Shown one piece after another: positions 44,299 to 52,954 of a stretch of 64,000 bases of DNA (positions are counted from its first letter, which is position 1; every line of letters starts with the position of its first letter). The translations under genes and the position numbers were made by a program. This stretch comes from Methanobacteriota archaeon (GTDB lineage: Archaea; Thermoplasmatota; Thermoplasmata; UBA10834). The notes under the pieces were generated by a model. That model saw only the letters and a list, made by a program, of their open reading frames with translations, made no database searches and was not told the DNA's origin. Where the stretch lies: the NCBI GenBank assembly GCA_020725925.1, contig DYTN01000001.1:98562-162561 (forward strand), given 5' to 3'.

Positions 44299-44514
44299 TC
44301 AGAGGGGGGAGATGCTCACGACATTGTTCCCGCGGAGGATCACTGTCCCGAGCCTCTTGACGGAGTCGGCGTTGGTCTCCTCAGTGTCCTCGAGCACCAT
44401 GTTCAGGTAGTCGTCAAAACCCGCGAGTGTGCCCACAAGGAGTCTGCTGTCCTTCAGCAGGAGAGAGACCTTCTTGTTCATGGATTTCTCTAACAGACTT
44501 AGAGGCATCACCAT
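44299..44514 (-). CDS. LSm/Sm-like archaeal protein
   Basis: A 71-residue Sm fold. Sm1: KKVSLLLKDSRLLVGTLAGFDDYLNMVLEDTEE in pieces (here LVGTLAGFDDYLNMVL); Sm2: LGTVILRGNNVVSIS with the RGNNV RNA pocket. It forms heptameric rings on U-rich RNA. A TTTAAG element (44549-44554, minus) gives a short leader; it lies at the very end of the upstream membrane-protein gene. Alternative ATG at 44508. Confidence 0.93.
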   Translation of the reverse strand: MVMPLSLLEKSMNKKVSLLLKDSRLLVGTLAGFDDYLNMVLEDTEETNADSVKRLGTVILRGNNVVSISPL

Positions 44515-44545
44515 CTCAAATCACGCTCTTGTCAATGCCTGAGGC

Positions 44546-45559
44546 TCACTTAAAGCTTTTCGTGGCGCTCGCGGGAATCAGGGACGCGGCCGTGATGCCC
44601 CTCTTCTCCGCTGGCTGCCCCCACGCCACGAGCCTCCCGAGGACGTTGTTGTTCCTGCCGAAGTATCCGGCTCCGACAGGGAGGAAGAACGAGGCGGCGA
44701 CCATGGCGAGGGCGATGGCCCCGACGTACACGCCCAGCCCGGTCTCCAGAGACCAGGTCCTGGAAGCTGCGTGGAAAACGCCGGTGTTCGATGAGATGTC
44801 GACATACAGCCAGTAGAACCCGACGAGCTGCACGAGGCTCGCCAGGGGAGTGACAAAAGCCGCTGCGGAGCCTATCAGGAAGAGCCACGCGAACAGCTCC
44901 ACACGGCCCTCGATCAGGTAGCCGTACATCGAGACCTCGACCGGTGACTGAGGCGTCAGGAAGTGGGTCTCCGTCAGCCAGGGCAGAGATATCGCGACGA
45001 ACGCCAGCAGTGCGCCCCCGACGCAAAGCATGTTCACCCTCAGTTTCACCGTGGGCCCGTACGGACATGTGGTGAGGTAACGGCAGGCGGATTTGATGGG
45101 CTGGTGCCAGAAGTGAAGCCGCCTCGGGTAGCCGACGCCCGACGGCCTGAAGAAGCTGAACACGACGATAGCAGCGGAGGCCAGCGCGAGGTACGCCCCC
45201 AGCCAAACCTCCTGGCCTCCCGGCATGTCCCTGTAGCCGAGCGGATAGAGGTAGAGCACGCCCAGGACGCCTGAGAGGAGCAGGAACCCCGCGGACGGGC
45301 TGAGGAAAGCGAGCCCCATGCCCAGCAGCATCAGCGTCACGGCGAAGGTGAACGGCCAGCCGTAGTCGAACGAGTCGGGTAGTATGGTGTAGACGTAGTC
45401 GTCCTGCGGAGCCGAGGAGAGGTCTCCGTAGTGCATCAGCGGCAAGAACAGGGAGACGACGCCCAGCGCGGCGCCTGCGATGCAGAGCAGGTTGACCTTG
45501 AGGCCCGTCCGGTTCCCTCCAGGCAGGAATCGGCTGGGCGGCGCCTTAAGCCTTTCCAT
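44546..45559 (-). CDS. Polytopic membrane protein with internal duplication
   Basis: A 337-residue protein with about eight hydrophobic helices in two halves. GLKVNLLCIAGAALGVVSLFLP (from residue 19) and KLRVNMLCVGGALLAFVAISLP (from about 172) are clear copies; each is followed by an outward loop with aromatic residues, then three helices. No transporter signature recognised. It follows scpB in the same direction after 56 bases. Function unknown. Confidence 0.7.
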   Translation of the reverse strand: MERLKAPPSRFLPGGNRTGLKVNLLCIAGAALGVVSLFLPLMHYGDLSSAPQDDYVYTILPDSFDYGWPFTFAVTLMLLGMGLAFLSPSAGFLLLSGVLGVLYLYPLGYRDMPGGQEVWLGAYLALASAAIVVFSFFRPSGVGYPRRLHFWHQPIKSACRYLTTCPYGPTVKLRVNMLCVGGALLAFVAISLPWLTETHFLTPQSPVEVSMYGYLIEGRVELFAWLFLIGSAAAFVTPLASLVQLVGFYWLYVDISSNTGVFHAASRTWSLETGLGVYVGAIALAMVAASFFLPVGAGYFGRNNNVLGRLVAWGQPAEKRGITAASLIPASATKSFK

Positions 45560-45615
45560 ACGATTGCTCGAACGGGCTTCTCAGAAGTGATACGATTCGA
45601 GACGGGTGCGAGCTG

Positions 45616-46131
45616 TCAAGGGCTCTTTCCCTTCTTCCTGACGAGCTCCCCCTCGAGCCATGCCTTGACCTCCTGCCTCGAGCGGGCGTCTATTCCGAAG
45701 GTCTCGATGAACCTCTTGGTGGTCGTCAGCTCCACGCTCTTCTTCTTCGGCCTGCCCTTGACCAACCCGAGCTCCGTTAGCTGCCTCACGTCGTCGTAGA
45801 TCCTGCTCCCGACGAGGTCGAACATCTTGCTCTGCAGCACGGGCTGGTAGTATGCTATCAGCGAGGCCGTCTTGAGCACGTCCTTCGGTACTTTGAGGTC
45901 CGCCAGCCTCCCGGCGGGCTCCGTGAACTCCTTCTTGACCTGCATCGCGTACCTCGGGCCCATCTTGGCTATCTCTATGGCCCTGTCGGAGTCGTTGTAC
46001 TCGTCCATCAGCTTCTTCAGCGCGGCTCGTATTGTCCTCGAGTCCAGCGCCGAGGCCATCTGGAGCTCCGACACGGTCACCGGTTTGGCCGCGGAGAACA
46101 GCTCGGCCTCTATGATCCTCTCGCTCCTCAC
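45616..46131 (-). CDS. scpB: ScpB, condensin kleisin-associated subunit
   Basis: A 171-residue protein with two winged-helix domains (SERIIEAELFSAAKPVTVSE, TASLIAYYQPVLQSKMFDLVG, SRIYDDVRQLTELGLVKGRP). ScpB dimers bind ScpA and help the SMC ring load on DNA. I take the GTG at 46131, which overlaps the scpA stop (GTGA); the longer upstream frame is antisense-like arginine/glycine-rich and not family sequence. Confidence 0.9.
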   Translation of the reverse strand: MRSERIIEAELFSAAKPVTVSELQMASALDSRTIRAALKKLMDEYNDSDRAIEIAKMGPRYAMQVKKEFTEPAGRLADLKVPKDVLKTASLIAYYQPVLQSKMFDLVGSRIYDDVRQLTELGLVKGRPKKKSVELTTTKRFIETFGIDARSRQEVKAWLEGELVRKKGKSP

Positions 46132-47057
46132 TTCACCACCGATGCCTCTTCCACCTTGGCTGCGACTGTGACTGTGGCGTCCTCGAGCTGCGCGATGTCC
46201 CAAGGCACCTTGACCTCCAGGAATATCTCGCCGAACGGGAGCTTCTCCTGCCAGATGTGTATCTTGCCTATCCGGGCGAGGAACAGGAGGGATATGAACA
46301 CCTTGACCCTGTCCTCCTTGCCTCCCGCGTACAGGTCGCATATGGGCACTGAGCCGCCGCCGCACTTCTGGATGCGCTCCCAGACCAAGGCGATGTCCTC
46401 CTCGAGGTTCTCCTTGTGGGCTTTGTCGTCGAACTCCGGCCTGCGGTACTTCTGCATGAACTTGGCGAGCTCGAGCCTGATGTCGCTCTCCCTCTTCGCG
46501 TCCTCGAACGCGTCCAGCAGGTCTACCAGCGTCACGGGCCGCTCCGACTTGCGCCTGACCTTCTCCTGGATGGGCTGCTCATCCATATGAAGGAGCATCT
46601 CCCCCATGCCCAGCTCGAAAGGCTCCAAGAAGAGGTCGAGGTGGTCGGGGTCCCAGCCGTCGAACATGAGCTCGACCTGCTCCGGCCTGTCCACCCTCTG
46701 CAGGACCTGCTCGCTCTGGAGCCTCAGTATCTCCCAGGCCATGTAGACTATCTTGCCGGCAATGATCAGGTTGAGCTCGCTCGCCTTCCTAATCCTGCTC
46801 AGGTACATCTTCGAGAACTCTATGAGGTTGATGTCCCATGGGTTCATCTGGTTGTTCACGACCAGCTCGAACACCAGCGCGACGCTCCTCTCGAACGGGT
46901 CCTCGGAGGGCACCAGGGTGCCATTCTGCATGTCGCCGACCATGTCCAGGTAGTGCTGCAGCCTCTCCTCCTTCCCTACGCCGGAATCCTCTTCTATGAT
47001 CGCCTTGTGGAACATGAGGTGGTTGAGCACGTCCCCGCACTCGGATGTGAAGCTCAT
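46128..47057 (-). CDS. scpA: ScpA, kleisin subunit of condensin
   Basis: A 309-residue kleisin. DPFERSVALVFELVVNNQMNPWDINLIEFSKMYL (N-terminal SMC-binding helix region, e.g. NQMNPWDINLIEFSKMYL) and the C-terminal winged helix (KVFISLLFLARIGKIHIWQE) are diagnostic. It bridges the SMC heads. ATG 47057 follows the smc stop with no gap. An N-terminal stretch of about 40 residues precedes the usual start of homology. Confidence 0.92.
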   Translation of the reverse strand: MSFTSECGDVLNHLMFHKAIIEEDSGVGKEERLQHYLDMVGDMQNGTLVPSEDPFERSVALVFELVVNNQMNPWDINLIEFSKMYLSRIRKASELNLIIAGKIVYMAWEILRLQSEQVLQRVDRPEQVELMFDGWDPDHLDLFLEPFELGMGEMLLHMDEQPIQEKVRRKSERPVTLVDLLDAFEDAKRESDIRLELAKFMQKYRRPEFDDKAHKENLEEDIALVWERIQKCGGGSVPICDLYAGGKEDRVKVFISLLFLARIGKIHIWQEKLPFGEIFLEVKVPWDIAQLEDATVTVAAKVEEASVVK

Positions 47058-50000
47058 CTACGCGGCCTCCTCGACCTTGTGTTCCGACTCAGGCTCAGCA
47101 GGCTCCTCCGCTCCCTCGCCGATGTTCGGCTTCATCACTATCTCCGAGAGCCCCTCGCGCTGCATCGTGACGCCCAATATGTGGTCCGCCTCCTTGAGCG
47201 TCACATTCCTGAGCGAGATCTGTATGAACTGGGCGTTCTTGGAGCTCCTCTTTATGGCGTGGGCCACGTTCTCGGCGTTCACTCCGTCGAGGAACATGTC
47301 CACCTCGTCCAGCAGATAGAACGGCGAGGGCTCGTAGGCCTGGATAGCGAATATGAACGCCAACGCGGTCAGGCTCTTCTGGCCTCCTGACAGGGCTTCC
47401 ATCCGGACGGCCTTCATGTCCTTCGGCCTCGCCTTCATGATCAGCCCTCCCGCGAGCGGGTCCTCCTCGTTCTCGAGCAGCAGCTCCGCCTCTCCGCCGT
47501 TCGACAGCTCCGCGAACATCTTCTTGAAGTTCTCGTTGATGGCCACGAAGATCTTGTTGAACCCGAGCTTCTTCTTGTCGTTGAGCTCGGCCACGAGCTT
47601 GTTCAGGTTGGACTTCTGTTTCTCAAGCCTGGAGATCTCCTCCTTGAGCCCCTCGAACCTGGACTTCCTGTCCTCGTACTCGTCAATCGCCTTGAGGTTG
47701 ACCGCGCCAAGCCCGGCCATCTTCCTCTCGCAGTCCGCAACTGTGAGCCTGAGGTCCTCCATCGAGGGCATCTCCTTCGGGAGCACCAGATTGGAGTACT
47801 GCGCGAACTCCGCCTCTGCCTCCTGGAGCTTCTTCTCGGCCTCCGCGACCTTGCTCTGGAGGCTGAGCACGAAGTCGCAGCTGGTCTGGACCTTCGTGAT
47901 GACCTTCTCGATGTTCGCCTCTGTGTCCGTCTTCTTCTTGTAGAGCGTGTCCCGCTTCGTCCTGAGCGTGTTGAGTTTGTCGCCCATCGACCGCTCCATC
48001 TTCTGAAGCGCCTTGAGCTCGGTCTCTTGCTGTGCCTGCTTCGAGACGTTCTCCTTGCCCTTCAGCTTCTGCTCCTGAATCTTCTCCTCGGTCTGCTGGA
48101 TGCCCGCGACGAGCTCGTCCCGCCTACTCTGGACGAGCTCTATCTGCTTCGTCACAGTCTGCATCTCAGAGTTGAGGTTCGCTACCTCGTTCGCGAGGTC
48201 CAGGATCTCCGTCTCGAGCTGCTTCAGCTGCTTGGACAGCTCGTGCGGCGTCGCCTCGAGGAGCTTCTTGTCCTTTGCCTCCTTCTTCTTCTTGGTCTTC
48301 TCGATGTCGCCCTGGAACTTGGACAGGTCCTCCTTGGTCTTCTCCAGCAGGTCGAGGCACTCCGCCAGCTCCTTGTTCTTCGCCCCGAGTTCGGCCTCAA
48401 TCGATGCCACCTTCTGCTCGAACTCCTTCTGCTTCGTCTCGAGGGCGCTTATCTTGACCCCTTCCCCGGAGTCCTTGACAGTGATGTCCCTCAGGCTCGC
48501 CTCGAGCTGGGTCAGCTCGGTCTTCAGCTGAGCTAGCTCCGCCTGGGCCTTCTCTGACTCGTCGATGGCCTTCCTGAGCTCAGCCGCCTTCTTCTCGATC
48601 CTGCTCTCCGACGGCGCCCCGAACTTCATCAGGTTCTTCTCGAGCGTGCCACCCACCATGGCCCCGCTGGCCTCCGCCAGCTCGCCGTCTAGGGTCACGA
48701 GCCTGACACCGCCCATCCACTTCCTCGCCTCGTCCAGGTTCTTGGTGACGACTGTGTCCCCGAACACGAACCAGAAGGCCGTCTTGTACTTCTCCTCGAA
48801 CTTGACCAGGTCTATCGCGAACCCGAGGGAACCCTGGGCGGCCATGATGGCCTTTCCCCTCGGCCTGCCGTCCATCATCTTGTTGAGTGGGAGGAAGGTC
48901 GCCCTGCCGATCTTGTTCTTCTTGAGGTATGTTATGCATTCGGAGGCGACGGCGTCGGTGTCCACGACGATGGCCTGCATCCTCGCGCCGGCGGCGACGT
49001 TCATGGCGTTCTCGTAGTCCTCGTCGACCTCTGCCAGCTCCGCGATGGTCCCGTGGATGCCCTTGATGGCGCCCTTGTCCCTGCACTCGAGTATCGTGCC
49101 CACAGCGCTGGCGTAGCCCTTCCTGACCTGGTCTACCGCCTCCGCCTCGGCCTTGAGCTGGTTGTACTCCCTCGTAAGCGTCTTGACGGCGTTCTCGAGC
49201 TCCTGGTACTCCGCGAGCAGCTTCCGCTCCTTGTTCCTCTTGGCCTGGTACTCCTCCTGTAGCTTCCTGGAGCCCTGGGTGGAGCTCTTCGTCTCGTTCT
49301 TGAGCTCCTTGATGGACCACTCGCAGTCCTTGAGCTCGAACTCGTAGGTCTTCTTGGTCTCCTCGAGGTTCGCGATGTCTATCTTGAGCCTCGAGACCTT
49401 GTCGTTGAGCCTGTCCTGCTCCAGTGTAAGGGCGTGGAGCTTCTCCTCCTTGGAGGTGACCTCGACCGAGAGCCCAAGGGCCTCCTTCTGCAGGCTGCTG
49501 AGCTCGGAATCCGACTTGGACAGCTCGTCCTGGTGCCCCTGCAGCTTCGCACGCTTGCCCTCGAGCAGCTTCGACTTCTTCCCGAACTGGTCCTCGACCG
49601 GCTTGAGCCTCTCCTGGAGCTCCCCCAGGTCCTTCTCGACGGCCTTGAGGTCCTCGCCCTGGGCCCTCTTGACCTCCTTGAGCGACTCGGCCATCTCGTC
49701 CGCGTTCTGGGCGGCGTCCTTGGCGCGGGCAATCTCTATCCTGAGGTTGTCGATCTTCTCCTTGACCTCCTTCGCCTCCTCGCCCCCGCGCTCAGTAATC
49801 TCTTGCTCGACCTGCGTCAGCTGGGCGGAGACGTCCTCCAGCTCCTTGCCCAGCTCCTCCTTCTTCTTGTCCGCCCTGTCCTTCTCGGCGGTGTAGCTTG
49901 TTATCTGCTCGTTGAGGGATGACAGCTCCCGGTCCACGGAGCCCTGCCGCTTGACCACGAGGCAGGCCTGGGCGGACGCGAGGCTGTCGTGCAGCTCCTT

Positions 50001-50660
50001 GTACTTCATCGCGCCCTCCCTGTCCGCGTCGAGCTGCTTCATCTGCTTCTTGATCTCGTCGAGTATGATGCTCAGCCTGGCGATGTTCTCCTCCGCGGCG
50101 GCCTTCTCCTTCTCGGCGCTCTGGATCTCCTCGTCGAACCTGGTTATGCCCGAGATGTCGTCCAGGATGCGCCTCCTCTCGAGGTTGGTCATCTCCGTTA
50201 TGCGCGTGATGTCCCCCTGTTGGACGAAGTTGTACCCGTCCGCGCTTATGCGCGCGTTGGCGAGGAGGTTGTCAAACTCTCCCAAGGAGGATTTCCTGTC
50301 GTTGACGTAGAAGTAGGAGTAGTATCCCTCCACGTTGTCGGATACGCGCACGACGCGCGTGAGCTTGACCTTGTCAGTGTCTATGGGGATGAGCCGGTCG
50401 GAGTTGTCGAAGACGAGGCTGACCGACGTCTCCTTGGCCGGCTTCTTGTCCTTGCCGCCGTTGAAGATGAGGTCCGTGAGCTTCCCCGCCCTGATGACAC
50501 GTGAGCTCCTGGGCCCAAGGACGAACAGGATGGCGTCGGAGATGTTCGACTTGCCAGCGCCGTTCGGCCCCGTGACGGCGCTGAACCCCTGGAGCAGTGG
50601 GATTCTGGTCTTTCGTGCGAACGACTTGAAGTTCTCGAGCTCTATCTCCTTCAGGTACAT
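47058..50660 (-). CDS. smc: SMC chromosome condensation ATPase
   Basis: A 1200-residue SMC. Walker A GPNGAGKSNI (31-40), long coiled coils, hinge around 510-670 (GIHGTIAELAEVDEDYENAM, GRATFLPLNKM), signature LSGGQKSLTALAF, and Walker B YLLDEVDMFLDG near the C-terminus. A charged tail follows (EPAEPESEHKVEEAA). First gene of the smc-scpA-scpB operon, which organises and segregates the chromosome. ATG 50660 (MYLKEIELENFKSF) is the family start; ATG 50675 adds five atypical residues. About 100 bases of leader with an 18-bp palindrome lie upstream. Confidence 0.97.
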   Translation of the reverse strand: MYLKEIELENFKSFARKTRIPLLQGFSAVTGPNGAGKSNISDAILFVLGPRSSRVIRAGKLTDLIFNGGKDKKPAKETSVSLVFDNSDRLIPIDTDKVKLTRVVRVSDNVEGYYSYFYVNDRKSSLGEFDNLLANARISADGYNFVQQGDITRITEMTNLERRRILDDISGITRFDEEIQSAEKEKAAAEENIARLSIILDEIKKQMKQLDADREGAMKYKELHDSLASAQACLVVKRQGSVDRELSSLNEQITSYTAEKDRADKKKEELGKELEDVSAQLTQVEQEITERGGEEAKEVKEKIDNLRIEIARAKDAAQNADEMAESLKEVKRAQGEDLKAVEKDLGELQERLKPVEDQFGKKSKLLEGKRAKLQGHQDELSKSDSELSSLQKEALGLSVEVTSKEEKLHALTLEQDRLNDKVSRLKIDIANLEETKKTYEFELKDCEWSIKELKNETKSSTQGSRKLQEEYQAKRNKERKLLAEYQELENAVKTLTREYNQLKAEAEAVDQVRKGYASAVGTILECRDKGAIKGIHGTIAELAEVDEDYENAMNVAAGARMQAIVVDTDAVASECITYLKKNKIGRATFLPLNKMMDGRPRGKAIMAAQGSLGFAIDLVKFEEKYKTAFWFVFGDTVVTKNLDEARKWMGGVRLVTLDGELAEASGAMVGGTLEKNLMKFGAPSESRIEKKAAELRKAIDESEKAQAELAQLKTELTQLEASLRDITVKDSGEGVKISALETKQKEFEQKVASIEAELGAKNKELAECLDLLEKTKEDLSKFQGDIEKTKKKKEAKDKKLLEATPHELSKQLKQLETEILDLANEVANLNSEMQTVTKQIELVQSRRDELVAGIQQTEEKIQEQKLKGKENVSKQAQQETELKALQKMERSMGDKLNTLRTKRDTLYKKKTDTEANIEKVITKVQTSCDFVLSLQSKVAEAEKKLQEAEAEFAQYSNLVLPKEMPSMEDLRLTVADCERKMAGLGAVNLKAIDEYEDRKSRFEGLKEEISRLEKQKSNLNKLVAELNDKKKLGFNKIFVAINENFKKMFAELSNGGEAELLLENEEDPLAGGLIMKARPKDMKAVRMEALSGGQKSLTALAFIFAIQAYEPSPFYLLDEVDMFLDGVNAENVAHAIKRSSKNAQFIQISLRNVTLKEADHILGVTMQREGLSEIVMKPNIGEGAEEPAEPESEHKVEEAA

Positions 50661-50744
50661 CGGATCCCTTCCCAAGAGGGGTGCGAAAACATGGCGTGAT
50701 TGAAGAGTAGCTCAAGAGCCGTTCTCTGCATCCCATCCCATGAA

Positions 50745-50762
50745 GTCCGACATGTGTCGGAC
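50745..50762. promoter_or_regulatory. 18-bp perfect palindrome at the smc transcription start
   Basis: GTCCGACA-TG-TGTCGGAC is a perfect inverted repeat with a two-base centre, so it suits a protein dimer better than an RNA hairpin. It lies where the smc TATA would place the start of transcription. No identical second copy was noticed in the intergenic regions. Confidence 0.55.
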
Positions 50763-50783
50763 GGACAATAAAATGGACTACTG

Positions 50784-50796
50784 AGTATATAATACT
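50784..50796 (-). promoter_or_regulatory. TATA region of the smc-scpA-scpB operon
   Basis: AGTATTATATACT on the minus strand. Predicted transcription start about 50764, giving a leader of about 100 bases. A second weaker TTTTATT (about 50768-50774) could start transcription near 50746. Both starts fall on the palindrome. Confidence 0.55.
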
Positions 50797-50813
50797 TGTT
50801 TGACCAGATAACC

Positions 50814-51947
50814 CTAGGAAGGGGTCAGCAAGGCCTTGTAGGCCTTGAGCAGACCTTCCCTGGAACGCTCCCAGGAATACATCTTCTCGTAGTATTCCCT
50901 GCCCCTCTGGCCCATCTGTTCAAGGCCCTTGGTGTCCGCCGCCGCCTTGACGATGGCCTCCACGAATGCCGCCTTGCTGTAGGGTATGACGATGCCGCAC
51001 CCGGCCTCCCCGACCTTCTTCGCGATGTCCAGGCCCTTTGTCGTGACGAGGGGCCTGCCGACGGCCATCGCGTTTATGATCTTCCCTGGGGTGCCCACGA
51101 CGTTGTTCGGGTTCTTCGGGTCCATCATGGCAAGGACGAGATCACTGGCCCACGAGATCCTGAGGGCCTCGTCGGCATCCACCGTCCCTATGAATCTCAG
51201 GGCGGAGTTGTGGAGCGACTCCTTCGCGACCAAGGGTTGGAGGGTCCCGCTCCCGCCCACTATGAGCATGGTTTTCTCGCCCGGCCCGAAGGACGATATG
51301 AACTCCTCGATGAACCTGCCTGGCTCGAGCGAGCCGAGGTAGGATATCGTGAAGCCAATCATGCCATACTTGTCCCTGACTGCCTTCCTGTCGGCGCCTC
51401 GGAGGATCGAGGGATCCTGGCTCGTGCTCACGACGAGCGCCCTCTCCATCCTTCTCAGGGAAAGTTCGTCCGCCAGGGCCTCGCTGACGGTAATGACCGT
51501 GTCAGCCCTCCTGGCACACCGCCTCTCCCACAGCCACAATGGCCCGGAGAGCGCCCCAACTTCATTCTCGATCATCTTCGAGTACAGCTCGTGTGCGTCG
51601 TAGAGCAAGGGCTTGCCAGAGAGCCTCGCGATGAGCATGCCCAGTGGCAAGGTGTCGAAGTCGTGCGCATGCACCACATCGAACCTGAGCCCTCTGCTGG
51701 CCTTCAATGCCCTCGACCAGAACCTCGGCAGCCGCCTGAGTATCTTGGTCGGATACCGGGCGGGGCACATGGGCCCGAGCCGGATGATGTGGACCCCGTC
51801 CTCATCTGCCTCCCGAGGTCTGCTCTGCTCGCGGTCCCACGCGATCAGCGAGACCTCGTACCCCGCACCTCGAAGGGCCCGAGCCTCGGTCAGGACCCGC
51901 GGGTCTGGCCTGTAGGGGTTCGATAGCAGCATCAATGTCGAAGGCAT
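50814..51947 (-). CDS. Glycosyltransferase family 4
   Basis: A 377-residue GT-B glycosyltransferase. LLSNPYRPDPRVLTEARAL at the start, DVVHAHDFDTLPLGML, and the C-terminal NDP-sugar site (TISYLGSLEPGRFIEEFI, GTPGKIINAMAVGRPLV, with the E-x7-E region replaced by GTPGKIINAMA). ATG 51947 is 27 bases from TATAAAA (51971-51977), so the leaderless start is preferred to ATG 51983. It may add a sugar to the lipid-linked glycan built by the adjacent genes. Confidence 0.88.
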   Translation of the reverse strand: MPSTLMLLSNPYRPDPRVLTEARALRGAGYEVSLIAWDREQSRPREADEDGVHIIRLGPMCPARYPTKILRRLPRFWSRALKASRGLRFDVVHAHDFDTLPLGMLIARLSGKPLLYDAHELYSKMIENEVGALSGPLWLWERRCARRADTVITVSEALADELSLRRMERALVVSTSQDPSILRGADRKAVRDKYGMIGFTISYLGSLEPGRFIEEFISSFGPGEKTMLIVGGSGTLQPLVAKESLHNSALRFIGTVDADEALRISWASDLVLAMMDPKNPNNVVGTPGKIINAMAVGRPLVTTKGLDIAKKVGEAGCGIVIPYSKAAFVEAIVKAAADTKGLEQMGQRGREYYEKMYSWERSREGLLKAYKALLTPS

Positions 51948-51995
51948 CTTCCGTGAATCCCCGGACGGGCTATAAAATGGCATCCTCGGGCCGCT

Positions 51996-52946
51996 TCAGA
52001 CCTTGACCACTCGGCCCTCTCTCATGGATCTCTTAGCCGCCTCGATGAGTTCCACAGTCCTGACGCCTATCGCGCCGCTGTTCCTTGTCTCGGTCTGCGG
52101 ACCGCTGAAGGACTTCACGAAATGCACGAGCTCATCTCTTATCGTGTTGTTCGAGTTGATCAGGATCTCCTTCGTGTACCCGCTCTCGTACACCGTGATC
52201 TTCTGGGCAACGGCGTCGATCAGCGCCGACCTCGTCTCCCCCGCGATGAATATCTGCCTGGTCTTCTTTGGCACGAGCCATGAGATGTTCGCGAGGGAAA
52301 TCATGCCGTCTTTGAACTTCGAGACGATGTAGGCCGTCTCCTCACCCTCCTTACGCCTGAACGGCCCTCCCGTGCAGCTCACCTCTATGGGCCACTGGTC
52401 CGTGAGGTAGTTCTGGATGTCGAACATGTGGGGGGCGAGGTCGAACAGCACGTCCCTGTCAGGGAAGGCCTTCTCGAGGTTGAGCCAGTTGCATTCGATC
52501 AGGTAGAGCCTGCCGAAGTAGTTCTCCTTCTTGTTGAGTCGCCGTATCTCTGCCAAGGCGTTGTTGAACCTGAATATGTGCCCCACGCACAGTGTGAGTC
52601 TCTTCTTCTCGGCCAGGCCCACGAGTCCCTTGCCCTCGCGCGAGTCCAGTGTGATGGGCTTCTCGATGAGAACGTGCTTGCCCGCTTCGAGGGCGTCCTT
52701 ACAGACCCTGTAGTGCATCGCGTTCGGGACTGCGATGCACACCGCGTGCAGGTCCTTCCGTGCCAGGAGCTGTCTGTAGTCGGTGTATCCGTCCTTGATG
52801 CCGAATCTCTCGGCGCAGAACTGCAGGTTCTTCTCGTCAAGGTCGGACACCCCCACGACGTTGGCATCCTCGACCTTGGTGAACTCGTCCACGAGCTTCT
52901 TTCCCCAGTACCCTACGCCTATGACGCCGACATTGTACTTGGCCAT
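51996..52946 (-). CDS. Gfo/Idh/MocA oxidoreductase (WbpB/WlbA-like role proposed)
   Basis: A 316-residue NAD(P) sugar oxidoreductase. Rossmann loop VGVIGVGYWGKKLVDEF, the EKP catalytic motif in HVLIEKPITLD, and C-terminal sheet with FDLAPHMFDIQNYL. Family alone does not fix the substrate. Its place 8 bases after a DegT aminotransferase, next to an acetyltransferase and close to a UDP-sugar dehydrogenase, suggests oxidation of UDP-GlcNAcA at C3. Confidence 0.85.
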   Translation of the reverse strand: MAKYNVGVIGVGYWGKKLVDEFTKVEDANVVGVSDLDEKNLQFCAERFGIKDGYTDYRQLLARKDLHAVCIAVPNAMHYRVCKDALEAGKHVLIEKPITLDSREGKGLVGLAEKKRLTLCVGHIFRFNNALAEIRRLNKKENYFGRLYLIECNWLNLEKAFPDRDVLFDLAPHMFDIQNYLTDQWPIEVSCTGGPFRRKEGEETAYIVSKFKDGMISLANISWLVPKKTRQIFIAGETRSALIDAVAQKITVYESGYTKEILINSNNTIRDELVHFVKSFSGPQTETRNSGAIGVRTVELIEAAKRSMREGRVVKV

Positions 52947-52954
52947 GCGAGCAC

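Noticed and set aside
45616..46365. A longer scpB starting at 46365
   Set aside because: The added 78 residues are Arg/Gly/Gln-rich antifeature sequence inside scpA; GTG 46131 overlaps the scpA stop and begins true ScpB homology.
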